Shown: piece by piece, positions 20,470-33,190 of the stretch | Numbering within the stretch: position 1 is the first letter of the stretch | Layout of the letters: the number at the start of each line of letters is the position of its first letter | Assembly: GCA_015680685.1 (NCBI GenBank) | Contig: MNCI01009462.1 | Location: forward strand, 181,669-245,668 | Reading direction: 5' to 3' | Source: Gnetum montanum | Taxonomy: Eukaryota > Streptophyta > Gnetopsida > Gnetales > Gnetaceae | DNA length: 64,000 nt | Notes under the pieces: generated by a model | What the model saw: only the letters and a program-made list of their open reading frames with translations | Told to the model about the DNA's origin: nothing | The model's database searches: none | Program-made: the position numbers and the translations under genes

Positions 20470-23135
20470 TGCCTAGAGGTGGTGGCTCTTCCATGGGTTG
20501 CTTCCCTTTATTACCAAGCTGCTAAAATTTGTAGCAATTAAGAAATGCTTGCAACTTCTCTTCCTTCATCCTTGGATTGTGTACCATCTAGGCTATTGAA
20601 CTAATGTGTGCTGGTGCTAGTACATCCCAAGGACATGGCAATTGTAGGAACATTTGACTCACCTTTACATACCATGTCATGAACTATCATAGTTCTTCCT
20701 TGAAGGTCCTAGCTTTATCCCTAAGCTCATGATAATCTATCAGTCTTTAAGCTAGGTTTGAGGCTACATATTTTTGTCCTTGATAACTGGCTTCAACCAC
20801 CTCCAATTCTAAGTTTTCCACCTATAGCTTTTGCAAAGCATCCTTTTGATCTACAAACTCTTTCTTATACAATGCATAGGTGGTTGCCACTTGTTTCTCC
20901 AACTCATTTCAAGGATGACCTATTGTTAACATGGCAAGGTTGGCATATTTAAGGTTAGCCAACACCATGTATTCTTTTAGATCCTCTATCTATAGGTCTT
21001 TGTTTTTAACTTCCACTTGATGAACCAAGGCATAGCTATCCAAGATGGGCTACCACTCAAGATTCTACACTAACAAGGAGCTAATGTAGGCTTTGGCCAT
21101 TTGAATTTCTTTTTCATTGATTTGCTTATACATGCCAACTTGGTCATAGAAGTGCTCTTTTATTTTTTCATGCTTTTTGGCCTCATTTTTCCATGCGCTA
21201 ATTTCAATTAAGAGTGTTCTATTCTCTCTAGCCAATCTATTTATGTCTTGGTTGACCCTCACTAGTTGCTCTCTTAAATGATGGATGCTTTTCTCTAGAA
21301 TGTTTTTCTATTTCTCCACTGTGGTCCACCTAGAATTTTCTATGGTGAGCTACTTATTCTATTCTTGTACGGTGGTCAATGCCTTTTTGTATGCATGAGA
21401 GTGCACATTAGTAATAGAGGCATTCCAAATCACCATCTTCTTTTCTTGCTCTACAGTTGCTCTCTCCTTTGTTAGCTTGGTTAGCTACTTTGTCTTGAAT
21501 TTTTTGAGTTGGCCTAGTGCAAAAAAATGAATGGGATCCTATCGTTTGGCTTGTAGGGTAGCTAACTCTTCTTGTAATCTCTATATTTTAGATTTCACAT
21601 GCTCCACCCTAACTTCCACCATGACCAACTTTTCTTTTGTGGTGATGAGGTTTGATTGAGCTGTAGTGACATCACTAGGGATGTGAAACAAGGTGGTCAT
21701 TACTTGGCCAGTCTATAGTAGTTGATCTAGCACATCCTCATGCACCAAAGGAGTCATTGAAGTCCTAGCCAATACTTGTGCATCTCTGGTCCCTGTTAGA
21801 TCTATCGAGGGCACAAGATGCACATTGAATGATTCATTGATGTGATCGGTGATGACTTCTTCCACACCTGTTGCATCCTCATGTTGTAGTACCATGACCA
21901 TGGAACATTTTTTGATTTCCAACATTACTTGAAAGGATGTGACATTCCTAGAGATCTGTCATGACCATTGGGATCCTTCTCCTCTTAACTATATCGAGAT
22001 CTCTCCTTGCATTGGATTAGCTGACACTATGTGGGTTGTACGACATCATCCATGACTTGGAAGAGGTTGGACTCATCCTTGCTTCCCCAGTTAACTACTT
22101 TAATGATATTTTGCAAATGGCTTATCAAGGGCCTATAGTGTTGCAGTGGTGGTGGTAGAACTTGTGCCTATGGACGTTGCTCGGGCTCACAATGCATTTT
22201 TACTCATGGCTCTACCTCCTTCTTTGCTTCTTGTTTTTCACCAAGATCCTTTCTTGGTGCTATTGGTTTTAGGATCTCAATGAAGGAGGTGTTCTAAGCC
22301 TTCTAGCATGCTTGCAAAAATTTCTAATTAGGCAAGAAAATGAAAGTGTTGGTCTCCCTAACTTCATTTATTCAATTCGCTATTGGATTTTATTGAAGTA
22401 ATACTGGGGAAGATTGGCCACAAATTTACCTATTAAAATGGAACTTTCCTTGGCTGCATAGGTGAAAATTTGATTAAGCCCCTTTGTGGGAAATAGGTGG
22501 TAAGTCTCAATCTTGAAATAGGTCTTCTCCTCTAGATTCATTTCATTGTATGTTTTTTCCTCCTTGCTGTACACCCATCTTAGCCATAATTTCTTGGTCA
22601 CAGGGTTGAATTTGGTTGATAGATGAGTAACCTTAGCCCCTTCATTGGATAGGTTGAGAGTTGCAGCAATTTCTTTAACTAAATAAGGGATGATCACTTT
22701 GCAAATGTTAATGGTGGTGCCCTCATCCTTATTGTGCCAAAATTAATAGGTTTGGCCCAAGTACCATTCATCACTGTTTGATAGAATGAGCGATAATGGG
22801 GATGCCTTGAGTTGCATCTGAGCCACCTTTGGAGAAAAATCCATGGATGGACCAAAGTTCATTTCCATAATGATTGAAGCCAATGTGGAATTTTTTAAAG
22901 TGGCAGCAAGGAAATTGGAAGGCAACGTGAGATGTTGTCCCTACTTAGGAACTTGTGGTTCTTTAGCCTCCCCTTGGGCCAATTGCCTAGTAGCAAGAAC
23001 CTCTTGGTGAATGCTGAAGAATTGAGCCTCTTGCTTCACATGTTATGCATGTTCACCTTGCTAACTGCAACCACCTCATAGATGCTTAGTGGCTCTTTGC
23101 AAGGGTTCACCTTGAGCACCTCTTTTTGGGGCCAT
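20470..23135 (-). pseudogene. Large coiled-coil ORF of unknown function in E2 (about 850-890 codons)
   Basis: The ATG at 23135 gives MAPKRGAQGEPLQRA. The N-terminal third appears globular (SDEWYLGQTY, VIIPYLVKEIAATLNLS, KKLWLRWVYSKEEKTY, YHLFPTKGLNQIF). The middle holds KNKKQ/KKEVEP-type charged linker. From about 21700 to 20600 the sequence is heptad-like and rich in Lys, Glu and Leu (NRLARENRTLLIEISAWKNE, KEHFYDQVGMYKQIN). It ends KGKQPMEEPPPLGTT. At least two frameshifts (near 22350 and 21930) and several stops at Gln/Trp break it. It lies between an upstream TATA/array module (23683-23775) and the 3' LTR. I do not recognise the family. An env-like or regulatory third ORF of an Athila-like element is the best guess. 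Confidence 0.65.
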
Positions 23136-23682
23136 TTGCAATCAAGCAAAGGTCAAGTGTTCCTAAGGTTATATTTGTTATCATAAATCACTTTATACCT
23201 TACTTGTAACCTTAGTTGATTAAGTTCATAATACATATGATCATAGAGTTAGGAAATTTTCAAGAAAAAATTTCAAAAAAGCATCTATCTCCTTTTTCCT
23301 TTGCAATTGGCTCTTATTTCCTTATATGTGACTTATAATGATGGTTATGGATCCGTGGGTTGGAAAAATTAGACTTCTACCATTAATATGATTGATTTTT
23401 TTATTATAACTCCTAAATTTTTTAATGTTCTTACTATTATGATACCTTCTAGGTGATAGCAAATTTCAGCAATTTAGCACAAGTTTCACATGCAAGCACC
23501 CCCCACAACTAAGTTGAACACTCTAGGTTCAGATGGGTTCAAACGACATGAAAATCAAAGTGATAGAGAGAAAAATATTGCAAGTAGAAGATGAGTGTGT
23601 AGAGCTTTGAGTCATGAGAGAAAATTTCAACAAGTCCCCTAGTAGAAAATGATCAAAATGAGTTCCAAATGCCATAGGGGTC

Positions 23683-23775
23683 ATATATATATAGCTTTAT
23701 GAGACCCAACATCGGGTACACAATGTTGAGTGTGTGATGTTAGGTCAAACTTGATGTTGGGTACACGACATCAAG
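23683..23775 (-). promoter_or_regulatory. TATA box and palindromic array upstream of the E2 ORF
   Basis: On the minus strand an array at 23775-23704 carries GATGTCG, AACATC (twice), AACATTG and GATGTTGGG, several flanking GTGTACCC. It is followed by CTATATATATATGA (23694-23682). The ORF ATG is about 550 bp downstream. The core equals the E2 LTR core AACGTC/GACGTT after CpG-to-TpG/CpA decay. It could be an internal promoter or the LTR of another insertion. Confidence 0.5.
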
Positions 23776-25160
23776 GTCCAAAAACTTGCACTATATGGGA
23801 AAATTGAACATGCAAACTAAAGATCTAGGATTGGTTGGAAGATTTGTAGTTAGGTTTATCAATCTAGGGTAAGTGCAAAATCAATCGAAGGCATCAAAAG
23901 TATGATAAGGTGAAGTTGTCAACATGGAAAGCACTAGAATGAGCAAGAAAAAGGTGTTGAAATTGAGGTTGTAGGACAGATTGGTTTCATGATAAGGGAA
24001 ACAATAAACTATAACAATTTGAGCATGTGGAAGGTGAAAAATGATGTGGTAATGTTAAACAAGTACAAGTCACAAGAGTTACACAAGTGGATTCTCTCCA
24101 AAGAAGGCTCTAGCCTATGATGCCCTTGTGTAATCACATATAAAATGTCCATAGGTACTAAAGGGGTTGAATGTAATGCATACCTATAAAGAAAAACACA
24201 TATATTAAAACCACAAAATTGAGATAATAACTCTATGTTACACAAAACCACAAGCTTGAACCATTTGGACAACGAGATGAGATGGATTGTAGAAGGGATT
24301 GTAGAAATTGGGACATGAGGTGGCTTACCATGGATACAATGAAACCTTGTGTGTTGTTAATGGTTAAATAACCATGTGTCCTTCTTTCCAAGATTCAAAC
24401 CAAGTCCACACCATACCATAGTGATATTGCATTGTTTCATCACATTGGTAGACAGCCATAAAACTATCAAAGTCATGAGGAGTAACATCACTTGGTGTTT
24501 TGTCCAAGGGAGAAGCTTTATTATGGTACACTTATTATATTTTTTCTTCATTTTCACTTTCTCTTTTTCTCTTTTTTTTTCAATTCTGAGAGGTTGCTAA
24601 CCTTCAAGCATGGGTACATGTATTTCCAATGGGACCCATAGAAGTTTATTTGCTGATGTTTTAGGTTAATCTTACTTCCATTTTTCATTAGATCTATAAG
24701 GATATGGTTACAACCTTAGAAACATGATAAAATATATAGATGTGGCCAAAGAAAATCCACAAATCCCCTTGATGTCACAACCTTTACATTCCACCTTGAT
24801 TCTATACTCTTTTGTTTGGACACAATGATTATGAAGCTATTTTTAGGTTGGATGATGCAAAAGGTTATCATTATGCCTAGAGCAAGAACCTCTTAGTAAC
24901 GAAAGGAGTGGATGGATGATGTGGTCTCAATGTTTGAATAATTAGTTCCTTATGACTTAAAAACATAGAGAAAACCTCATCTTAAAGGGCAGCATGATCA
25001 TCTTATTCACAAGCAAGATTACATAACAAAGAAAAGAAAAACAACAAATAGGAAAAATTGGAAGAAAGAGAAAAAATTGGATCAGGAAATATAAAAATGA
25101 CAAAAATAAGTTGTAGAATAAAAAGATGAAAACTACTTAAAAATCCTAATGATTAGAATT
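23776..25160. other. No recognisable gene
   Basis: AT-rich sequence. Open stretches on both strands at 24357-24600 overlap each other and show no family motif. No LTR ends or tandem repeats stand out. Confidence 0.4.
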
Positions 25161-25164
25161 GGGG

Positions 25165-26030
25165 TTAACCCCCATGACTAAATATTTGTTCATGACAAAG
25201 ATTAATAAGTGGATAAGTAGAATCCATGTATGTATGAAATGTTGGTAACCATTCATGCCCCAGCCATTGGGTGTCTATTGGCAGTGTGGTGGCTAGGTAG
25301 AGAAATTGTTGGTCACACACTTTATGGTTAAATGTATGGTGGGTCAAGGTATGAGGTGTGTTAACATTATAGATGGTAGGCCCATGATTTCACCCTTGAT
25401 CATGATATGGTATGCATGGATTTATTTGTCTTTCCATGCTTGTAGATTCATTGGTTGGATTTGGGATTAGAGTATTGATGGATGGTGGCTTGTGTGTACG
25501 ATTAGAGGACGATGGTTGAGACATGGAAGGTGGTGCAATAGATTGGCCTTGTGCTGGCTCAAATAATATAGTGGATCCATGCATGGTCTGCTTTGTCTTA
25601 TAGCCTTTTCTCTAGAAGGGACATTTCTTATGTTGTGGTTGGGATCCATTGGTTTCAGCATGTCTATGCACATTTGTAGTACAAGTGGCACTCATTTGTT
25701 GATATTGGGATGCTGAACCCTCCTATGTTGCTAGTGGTGGCATATAATGAGGTGGGTTATGAGAATATCAAGGATAGGATGGTAAGAGGCACAAGGTGGT
25801 GACACTTCAAGTGATGTCATGGATTGATGGTACTTGGGAGAGTGGTAGTGGCAATTTGAGTAGAGGATGCAAAACTAGTTAGAGAAATAGGATGTTGAAC
25901 ATAATATTCATGTTATTTTAGTAGATATGGATGATTTGGTGGTGGCCTCCCGCATGACTATGGTTGTTACATTGATCATCCTATCCTACCATATAGGGCC
26001 TACATTGAGAGCCACACTGGTGCACTGATA
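25165..26030 (-). pseudogene. Pro/Ser/Asn-rich coding relic, unassigned
   Basis: The minus strand reads ETNGSQPQHKKCPF, SIAPPSMSQPSSSNRTHKPP and MERQINPCIPYHDQG, with few stops over about 500 bp. Low-complexity Pro/Gln/Ser content resembles the linker of a retroelement gag. No zinc knuckle or protease motif is certain, so the assignment stays open. It precedes, on the minus strand, the E2 promoter module and may be part of the same interior. Confidence 0.3.
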
Positions 26031-26039
26031 GTGGGGATT

Positions 26040-28039
26040 AATCATAAAAAAAAATCAACTCTAAGAAGCCTCATCTCCAACCGGTCACAAACTCAATGCT
26101 AGCTCCGTCATCCAAACATAGAAAATAATTAAACCATGGCATCATCTAGTCATCTCACAATCATCAAAAGATGGCAAACTAACATTGATGGTGGAGGGAC
26201 TCAACATTAGTTTTACATAAGCTAATAGAAGGACCATCAATCCAATATGTCAAAGCACAATTCAAAATCTTAAACTCTAACATGCTTTGCAACAATTCTA
26301 GGATCAATCATCTGGTATGTCAAAACAAATTCAATTGTCTAAGAATCCAACAAAATCCAATTTAAGAGATCCAAATCCTCCAAAATTTCATCACCCAATC
26401 ACAGGACCAAGTTTAACAAAATTCAAGTCCCAAATGTCCAAATATTTATAATCAATTTAAAGTCATATCCAAAAACAACTTCAAAATGCAATAGCTACAT
26501 TAAGGATTAGAAAATTATAAACATTTTACAACAACTTCACTAGAATTCAATCTCAAATTATGATTTATAGGATATTAGGCAAATTGAATAGCCATAAATG
26601 AAAATCCCATAACTCACAAATCCCTATGAATTTCCTCATAATTAATAATTCAACTTAAACTAATATTCATACTTAGTTACTGTAAATTATAGATTCTCAA
26701 CAATAGATATTAGTCTAACATTATTGGCAATGAAAAATAGAGATAGAATGAATGACTAATAGTAATTATCATATAAATCTATCTGAATATTATCTTTTTT
26801 AACTCCTTATAGTTTGGATAGAGATATGACATCAATTTGTAAGCCCCATACAAATTTCAGGAGAAACCAAGTTACAGATATGGAGATATTAATAGATGAA
26901 TCTATATATGATATTTCTACATGAATTTAGACAAATTTAGATACCCCTTAAAGATGGAATCATAACTTTAACTACACATGCTAATTTTTAGTGCTTCAAA
27001 TTGGATCTATATGATATACATGTTTTAAGTATCATCTTGAAATTTTGGAATCATAGACATAATCAAAATAGAGATATATCCTTAACTCTAGATCCTAATT
27101 AAATTTCTATGATTTAGAACAATGTTAAAAAATAACATGTAGAACCTTATCTACAATGAATTACTATTGATTTATTCATAAAATTTGTAGATAATTTCTT
27201 AAGAAATCCAAAAATAGATAGATTGCAACCAGATTCTAAGTAAAGAGAGAGATATAGGAATTTTACCTAGCCCTATGCGAATCATTCTAAACCCTCAAGG
27301 CGAAGTTCATATGAAGTATTTTAAAGCAGGAAAAATTAACAAATATAGCAATGAAAATTTAGATTTAGAACATGGTAGAAATACACATCCCAAGTATGCT
27401 AGATCTATAAGAATTTTCATTAATTAAAGCAAAACCCAAACTTGATGTATACAAAGCTTTGTGAACTAAAAAAACCATGAAAAGGAGCTAAGATTACTCA
27501 CTTGGAATGTTGCTAGCTTCTATTACTTGAGTCTTTCCATGTGCTCCCTAGACTAGAAATCTTCTTAGACTTTTCCATTCTAGTAGCCCTCCAACCCAAG
27601 AGCTAAGAGACCAAGAATGCTTTGGGTTAAGGGTGTGTGTGGTACTTAAAGGCTTCTTTCCTACTCCATCTACCTCCAACCCATGTGACCTAGCTACCCT
27701 CTCTCATCTACCTCGAAGACCCATGTCACTCATCTACCTTTCTCCCCTTTAATCTAAGTAATAACCAAAGTAAAATTAAAATTACAAATTACATGGATAA
27801 ATCACATGTCATGCCATCATAGCCATACCAAGCCCATGCGATAGCCTTCATGAGAACTTGCCATGACTCATTCACCTTATTAGTGCATACCAGTCACAAG
27901 TAAAAATCATTAATCATGCATAATGATAAAAAAAGTAAACATGAGTAATTAAAAAATAATATTAATATTAGTAACCATCCTTAACCATTATGCATACAGG
28001 AAAAAGGTTATCAACCTTTACTAAATATGGGTTGTTACA
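26040..28039 (-). repeat. 3' LTR region of the chromovirus element; inner boundary clear, outer end uncertain
   Basis: The LTR begins on the minus strand at 28039 with TGTAACAACCC, directly after the purine tract. U3 runs to a CTTTAAGTACC TATA-like box near 27640-27630, followed by a transcribed-type stretch to about 27480. The remainder to about 26040 shows no coding potential and may be U5 or flank. I found no matching TGTTACA end, so the left limit is a guess. Confidence 0.5.
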
Positions 28040-28052
28040 TCCTTCCCACCTT
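28040..28052 (-). promoter_or_regulatory. Polypurine tract of chromovirus element
   Basis: The minus strand reads AAGGTGGGAAGGA immediately before TGTAACAACCC. Confidence 0.7.
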
Positions 28053-29370
28053 AAGAATCTTCCTCCTAGAAGATTTTAGGATGGATCACATACATATCAG
28101 ACTCAAGTTTCCAAGCTGATTCTTGAAAACCATGGTGACTCCACAAGACCTTCAACATCAAAATTGATTTTTTACGTAGTTGATGTACCATGTGATCCAT
28201 AAATTTAATTGGACATTCAACATAGAAGACATTAGTCTAAATTTGCACTTCAGACTAGTCTACTACATGGCTTTGATTGGGAATTTAATGTTGTAACATG
28301 GATACATGGAATACATCATGCATGCTAGAGAGTAGTGGTGGAAGACTCACCTGATATGCCACTTCTTTGATACACTGCAAAACATCAAAGGGACCAATGT
28401 AATGAGGTGCTAGGTTACCTCTTCATCCAAAGTGCATCAAGCTCTTTAGTGGAAATATTTGAATGAACACCTTGTCTCCTACTACAAACTCAAGAGGCCT
28501 CCTTCTATGATTTGGATAGCTTACTATATGATCTTGAGTAGCCTTGAGCCACTCTCAAATTACCTTTATTTGCTCCATGGTATGAAGGATAATGTTAGAG
28601 CTAATTTGTTGTCTATCCCCAAATACATTCGAACACAATGGTGTTCTATAAGGTCTACCATACAAGATCTCATATGGTTCCATTTTCAAGCTTTCTTGAT
28701 AGATATTATTATATGCAAACTCTACCAATGGTAATAGACTATTCCAAGAGTCTAAAAATTGTAAACTACATGCTTGAAGCATGTCTTCCAATACTTGGTT
28801 AACTCATTTAACCTATTCATATATTAGAGGATGATATGCTAGAATCAAGTTCATCCCACTATGTAGGTTTGTTATAAAAGCTTGCTACAATCGAGAGGTG
28901 AATTTGGCATTGTGATTTGATACAATCTTGGTAGGAATGCCATATAGTTGAATAATCTTAGCTACATCCTTAGCACTAGTTTTATTCTTTGTAGTAAGAA
29001 AGTGAGTAGACTTATTTAAAAAGTTGACAAACACAAGGATAGCATCCTTACCATCCTTTGTGTGAGGTAATCTAGTAATGAAGGCCATACTGATCACCTC
29101 CCACTTCCACTCTAGAATTGTGTGAGGGTACAAGTAGCCACCTAGTCATTGATGCTCTAACTTAACTTGTTGCTAGATTAAATACTTTGCTAAAAATTCT
29201 CCAACTTACTTCTTCATTCTTGGCCACTAGTAAAAATTCTTTAGAATTTGGTATAGTTTGTCACTACCTAGATGCATTTGAAGTCAATTGAGATGAGCTT
29301 CCTCTAGCAAACATTATTGCAAGGCAATAGGTACACATACTTAATCCTTATGATGAAGCAGTCTTGACAC
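28053..29370 (-). pseudogene. Chromovirus integrase and chromodomain-like tail remnant
   Basis: EWKWEVISMAFITRLPHTKD and AILVFVNFLNKSTHFL cover the start of the catalytic core (family WxxIxMDFI, so the first Asp appears as Ala). YGIPTKIVSNHNAKF holds the second catalytic region (SDRD replaced by SNHN). LPLVEFAYNNIYQESLKMEP and EILYGRPYRTPLC follow. The tail reads HYIGPFDVLQCIKEVAYQVS, SSMHDVFHVSML, then KVLWSHHGFQESAWKLESDM, the usual C-terminus of chromoviral integrase. Catalytic losses and stops mean it is inactive. Confidence 0.85.
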
Positions 29371-29379
29371 ATCCACTAT

Positions 29380-30665
29380 GACTAAGGAATCACTAGACCC
29401 CTTAAGCTATATGCACTAGGGATCATTTCCTTGCTCTATCCAGATATAGTTTGGCACATCAGACTAGATTACAAGACAATAGAGTTTACCGATCACCCAA
29501 CACAAAGCATTTGCAACACATTACTTTTGCCTAGATGGTACTAGATGGTAAAGTCAAAGTTAGCTAATAAATCTATCCATCATCAATGCTGTAGGTTCAA
29601 TTGTGGTTAATTCATTAAATATTGGAGCCTTTTATTATCAGTCTAAATTGTCAATTTCTCTCCAAAGAGATAGTTACGCCAGACCTTAAAGGAAAATACC
29701 ATTACTCCCAACTTAAGATCATGGGTGGGATAGCATGACTCATAAGGCTTTAATTATCTTGAGGCATATGCTATCACCTTGTCCTTCTACATAAGAACAC
29801 ATCCATATCCTTCTGCTACTGCATATGTGCATACATCAAAGGGTTTAATTGGGGTATGTTTAACCAAGATTGGAGTTGATGTCAATATACTCTTGAGCTT
29901 CTTAAAAGTAGCTTGACAATGAGGATTCAATAGAAATCCAATGTCCTTTCATAATAGCTTCATGAGAGATGACGTGATGTGAGAGAAGTTCTCAAAAAAC
30001 CTTCAATAATAACTTACCAAGCCAAGAAAGCTACACGTCTCTTTGATATCCTTAGGCATAGGCCATTTCCTAATGGTTGATATCTTACTAGGATTCATAT
30101 CTATTCTAGCCTTTGAGATGACATGATTCAAGAATTGGATCTCATGATGCCAAAATGAGTACTTTGAAGGTTGATCATAGAGTTGATGCTTTCTAAGTGT
30201 TTACAAGACAATTCTTAGATGATGCTCATGTAGGTCATATGATGTTGAATATAATAATTTTTCATCAATGAAAAAAATGACAAATTGGTCTAGGTATGGC
30301 CTCATGACATTATTCATGAGATGCATAAACACTTTTGGAGCATTAGTGAGTTCAAATGGTAGAACCAAGAACTCATAATACCCATATCAAGTTCCAAAGG
30401 CTATTTTAGAAATATCAGCTTCTCTAATGTTAACCTAGTGGTATCATGACTTCAAATCTATCTTATAGAACACTTGATCTTCCATAAATTGGTCAAAAAT
30501 ATTAGCTATGTGAGGTAAGGGATACCTATTCTTTATCGTCACTTGATTTAGTTGCCGGTAGTCGATGCATAACCTCATGCTTCCATCCTTCCTTTTGAAA
30601 AAGAGGACAAGAGCTTCCCAAGGAGATACAATTGGATGAATCAAGTATTTATCTAGAAGTTTCTA
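29380..30665 (-). pseudogene. Chromovirus reverse transcriptase and RNase H remnant
   Basis: [20 protein letters not shown] and [20 protein letters not shown] open the [11 protein letters not shown] has the first catalytic Asp. [20 protein letters not shown] follows, then FIDEKLLYS in place of FIDDILVYS, so the second catalytic Asp is lost. WPMPKDIKET and SFLGLVSYY link to RNase H: DVCTYAVAEGYGCVLM, KVIAYASR, YPTHDLKLGVMVFSFKVW. Several stops occur at Gln codons. It would have copied the element RNA and degraded the RNA strand. Confidence 0.88.
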
Positions 30666-30899
30666 AAGTTGGACTTTTAGTTCTACCAATTCAACAAGTG
30701 ACATCCTATGAGGAGGTTTGGAGATAGGTTTGGTATTAGGTTTGAGATCAATCTCAAACTCTACCTCTCGCCTAGGAGGCAAGCTTGGCAATTCTGATGG
30801 AAAGAAATTAAAAAATTCATAGGCTACAGGGATTTGATCAATCCCTAGTGATGGAGAAATCTCATTGATAGGAACTAAAAAGTAAGGATGACCTTTCTA

Positions 30900-32000
30900 C
30901 AATAAATGATGAAAAGATCTTGATGAAGCTAGGTCTATCTTAATGTTGCAAAGCTTCATGTGCACAATCACTTGTACATAATTGTTTGCTACTAAGGATA
31001 ATGTCTTACAATAAAAATCTAGGCTACCCTAAAAATGTAGCAACCAATCCATTCCTAGAATCATGTTATAGTCCCCTAATCTCATGAAATGGAGGTCATA
31101 AGGCCAAGGAAAATCTTGTATGATTAAAGAAACAAATTTGCAAACTTGGTCTATAGCAAGCTACTATCATCCATAGTACTAACAGTAAGCCCTTGGGCTA
31201 GGGGCTTACATATCAAGCTCACCCTTTTAACTAATTAAGGATCAACAAAAGAAGAATTGCAAAACTTTAAGATCTAAGATCATACCTCCTATCTCCATCA
31301 TTATGTTGGGTTGTTCCTCCATTGGTTGATCAATCAAAGCATAAACACAAGCTTGTGTTCTAGCACCATCATGATCCCTTAGAGGTTTCCCTCCTTGTTG
31401 ATAGCCATCATTGTTTTAATTCTTTGGGCAATTGAAACTATTGTGACTGGGTTGGCCATAGTTGCAATAGTTAGTGCATTCTTACCTAGTATGCCTAACT
31501 TTACCACAAGTATAATAAGTACTCTACCCTTGAATGGTCTCATGGCTCATAGATTGATGTTGAAATTGAGTCCTTCCAAGACTAATACTATGGACACATT
31601 TTAGTCCATCAAATTTCCTAGAAGAAATTTGAGCCCTATTTTGAGAATGATCACGGTGTGCTACTTCTACCCTTGGCTACGTTCTCGCTTCAATACAGCA
31701 ACTTGAGCTTCCTAATACATTAAATGACATTGAGGGAGAAGATGGTACTTAATTGAAACACGAAGGCCTTGAATGAATCACCTAACCCTTGTTGTGTCAT
31801 TTTCATGTATGTGAGAAACGTACATAATTAGCTCTAGAAACATGAACTCATACTCACTTATTAACTTGCCACTCTGGCAGAGGCTATAAAATTCATCTAC
31901 TTTAGCCTCCACAGAATCTACAGGTGCATAGTGTTGGTTGAACACTCTCACAAAGTTAGTCTAGTGGATGTCATCATTCTCCCAATGATTCTCCTTGGGT
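30900..32000 (-). pseudogene. Chromovirus gag and protease remnant
   Basis: Gag core: NFVRVFNQHYAPVDSVEAK, EFYSLCQSGKLISEYEFMF and FIQGLRVSIKYHLLP. Two degenerate zinc knuckles lie near 31535-31440 (TCGKVRHTR*EC and YCNYGQPSHNSFNCP); a Cys in each has become Tyr. The protease part is weak: VYALIDQPMEEQPNI, then a lost D-S-G site, then RLGDYNMILGMDWL (31080-31035), the conserved end before RT. G-to-A/C-to-T changes explain most lesions. Confidence 0.78.
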
Positions 32001-32064
32001 GATTGACAATACCATCAAGGATGCCTTGAATTCTCTTTCTTAGAGGCCCTTGGGATCCAAGGTT

Positions 32065-33190
32065 AAAACTATTCCACACCTAGGGTTTTTGGTTTTCCAA
32101 CGACTACATTTTTCAGGCACCATAGAGTAGATTTCGTGAGATTTGGTTATACTTGTTAAATTTCATGAGATCCAAAGCACAAATTTCTATCACCATTGCA
32201 TCATACACATTCTTTACAATTACCTTTTATGCCTTCATTTTCACTTCTAAAGATAGAATTTTCAAGCTTCTACAACACATTCTAGAGTTGGTGTTACAAT
32301 GATGAAACCCTTAGACAAAACAACCCCGTTTTGATCCAAAATTAATTCTAGATCATGTCTAAAGCTTCTTCATCCATATCCTAATCCTATAGAGGTTTAA
32401 TTACACTATCCAAAGTAATATTTGTTTCAAGATTCAAGTTCTTTTTATTAGTTTCAATTTACTTGCATTTTTCATTTAATACTTGTAGTTTTGATTCTTC
32501 ATAGAAGCTGAATACATTGTTACTTTTTAATACAACATTTTATTATTTGGAAAGGGATCCAAGATCCTCATCCCATATCATAGTCTTAATATCTTAATAT
32601 TTTATGGTCTATTACTTTGATTTTATGCTTAGTTTTTATCCTCTCTCTCATAGTTTATTCCATACTTAGTTTATTTTTCAGTAATGTATACTTAATCATT
32701 TTTTACACGTGCCATTTTTAATATTAAAATCTTACCTATTTAGTCATTTTTCTACCATTCCTAGTTCATGTTTGGTAGGCTAAGTCCATATTTGATTAGA
32801 GATTTTGTGTCCTTTATTTTTATAACTATTGATATGTTGAGGGTTACATCAATTAGAAGACCATTTACAACCTTGCACTAAGTATTTCAACATTTAGTTT
32901 ATGAAGATGTTCTTGTAGGATTATGAAAAAGATTTTGCAAGAAAATTTTTAATACTAGAAGAAGGATCAATAGATTATCTAGTATCAAGATGCTTTTCCT
33001 AGAAACTTATAAATCCTTTCTAGTAGTTAGAATTATTTTTTCCTTTTTATTACTTTTCTTAGCTAATTTTTCTAATTTGCACGTGATCTTGTTTTCTTCT
33101 AAGTGTGTGCAATTACACTCATCAACACCATGTCAAAAAAATGATCTAACTCAGCTCATAATACTTAGGTTCATAAACTAGTGAAAATGT
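32065..33190. other. No gene recognised; boundary region between two elements
   Basis: AT-rich, T-rich on the plus strand around 32550-33070. The small open stretch at 32990-33181 is hydrophobic low-complexity. No LTR ends are visible. Confidence 0.4.

Larger units (their letters stand above)
28053..32064 (-). mobile_element. Chromovirus (Tekay/Del-like) Ty3/gypsy element, internal region
   Basis: Minus-strand order gag, protease, RT, RNase H, integrase and chromodomain-like tail, followed by purine tract and 3' LTR. Integrase follows RNase H, as in all Ty3/gypsy elements. The C-terminal RYIGPF/VHDVFHVSML type tail marks the chromovirus branch. No 5' LTR is identifiable upstream of about 32064. 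All domains carry stops. The lineage name within chromoviruses is an inference from motif style. Confidence 0.82.

Noticed and set aside
25960-25975. Second TGTAACAACC LTR start on the minus strand at 25971
   Set aside because: Only ten bases match. The preceding purines are weak, and what follows does not resemble the LTR beginning at 28039.
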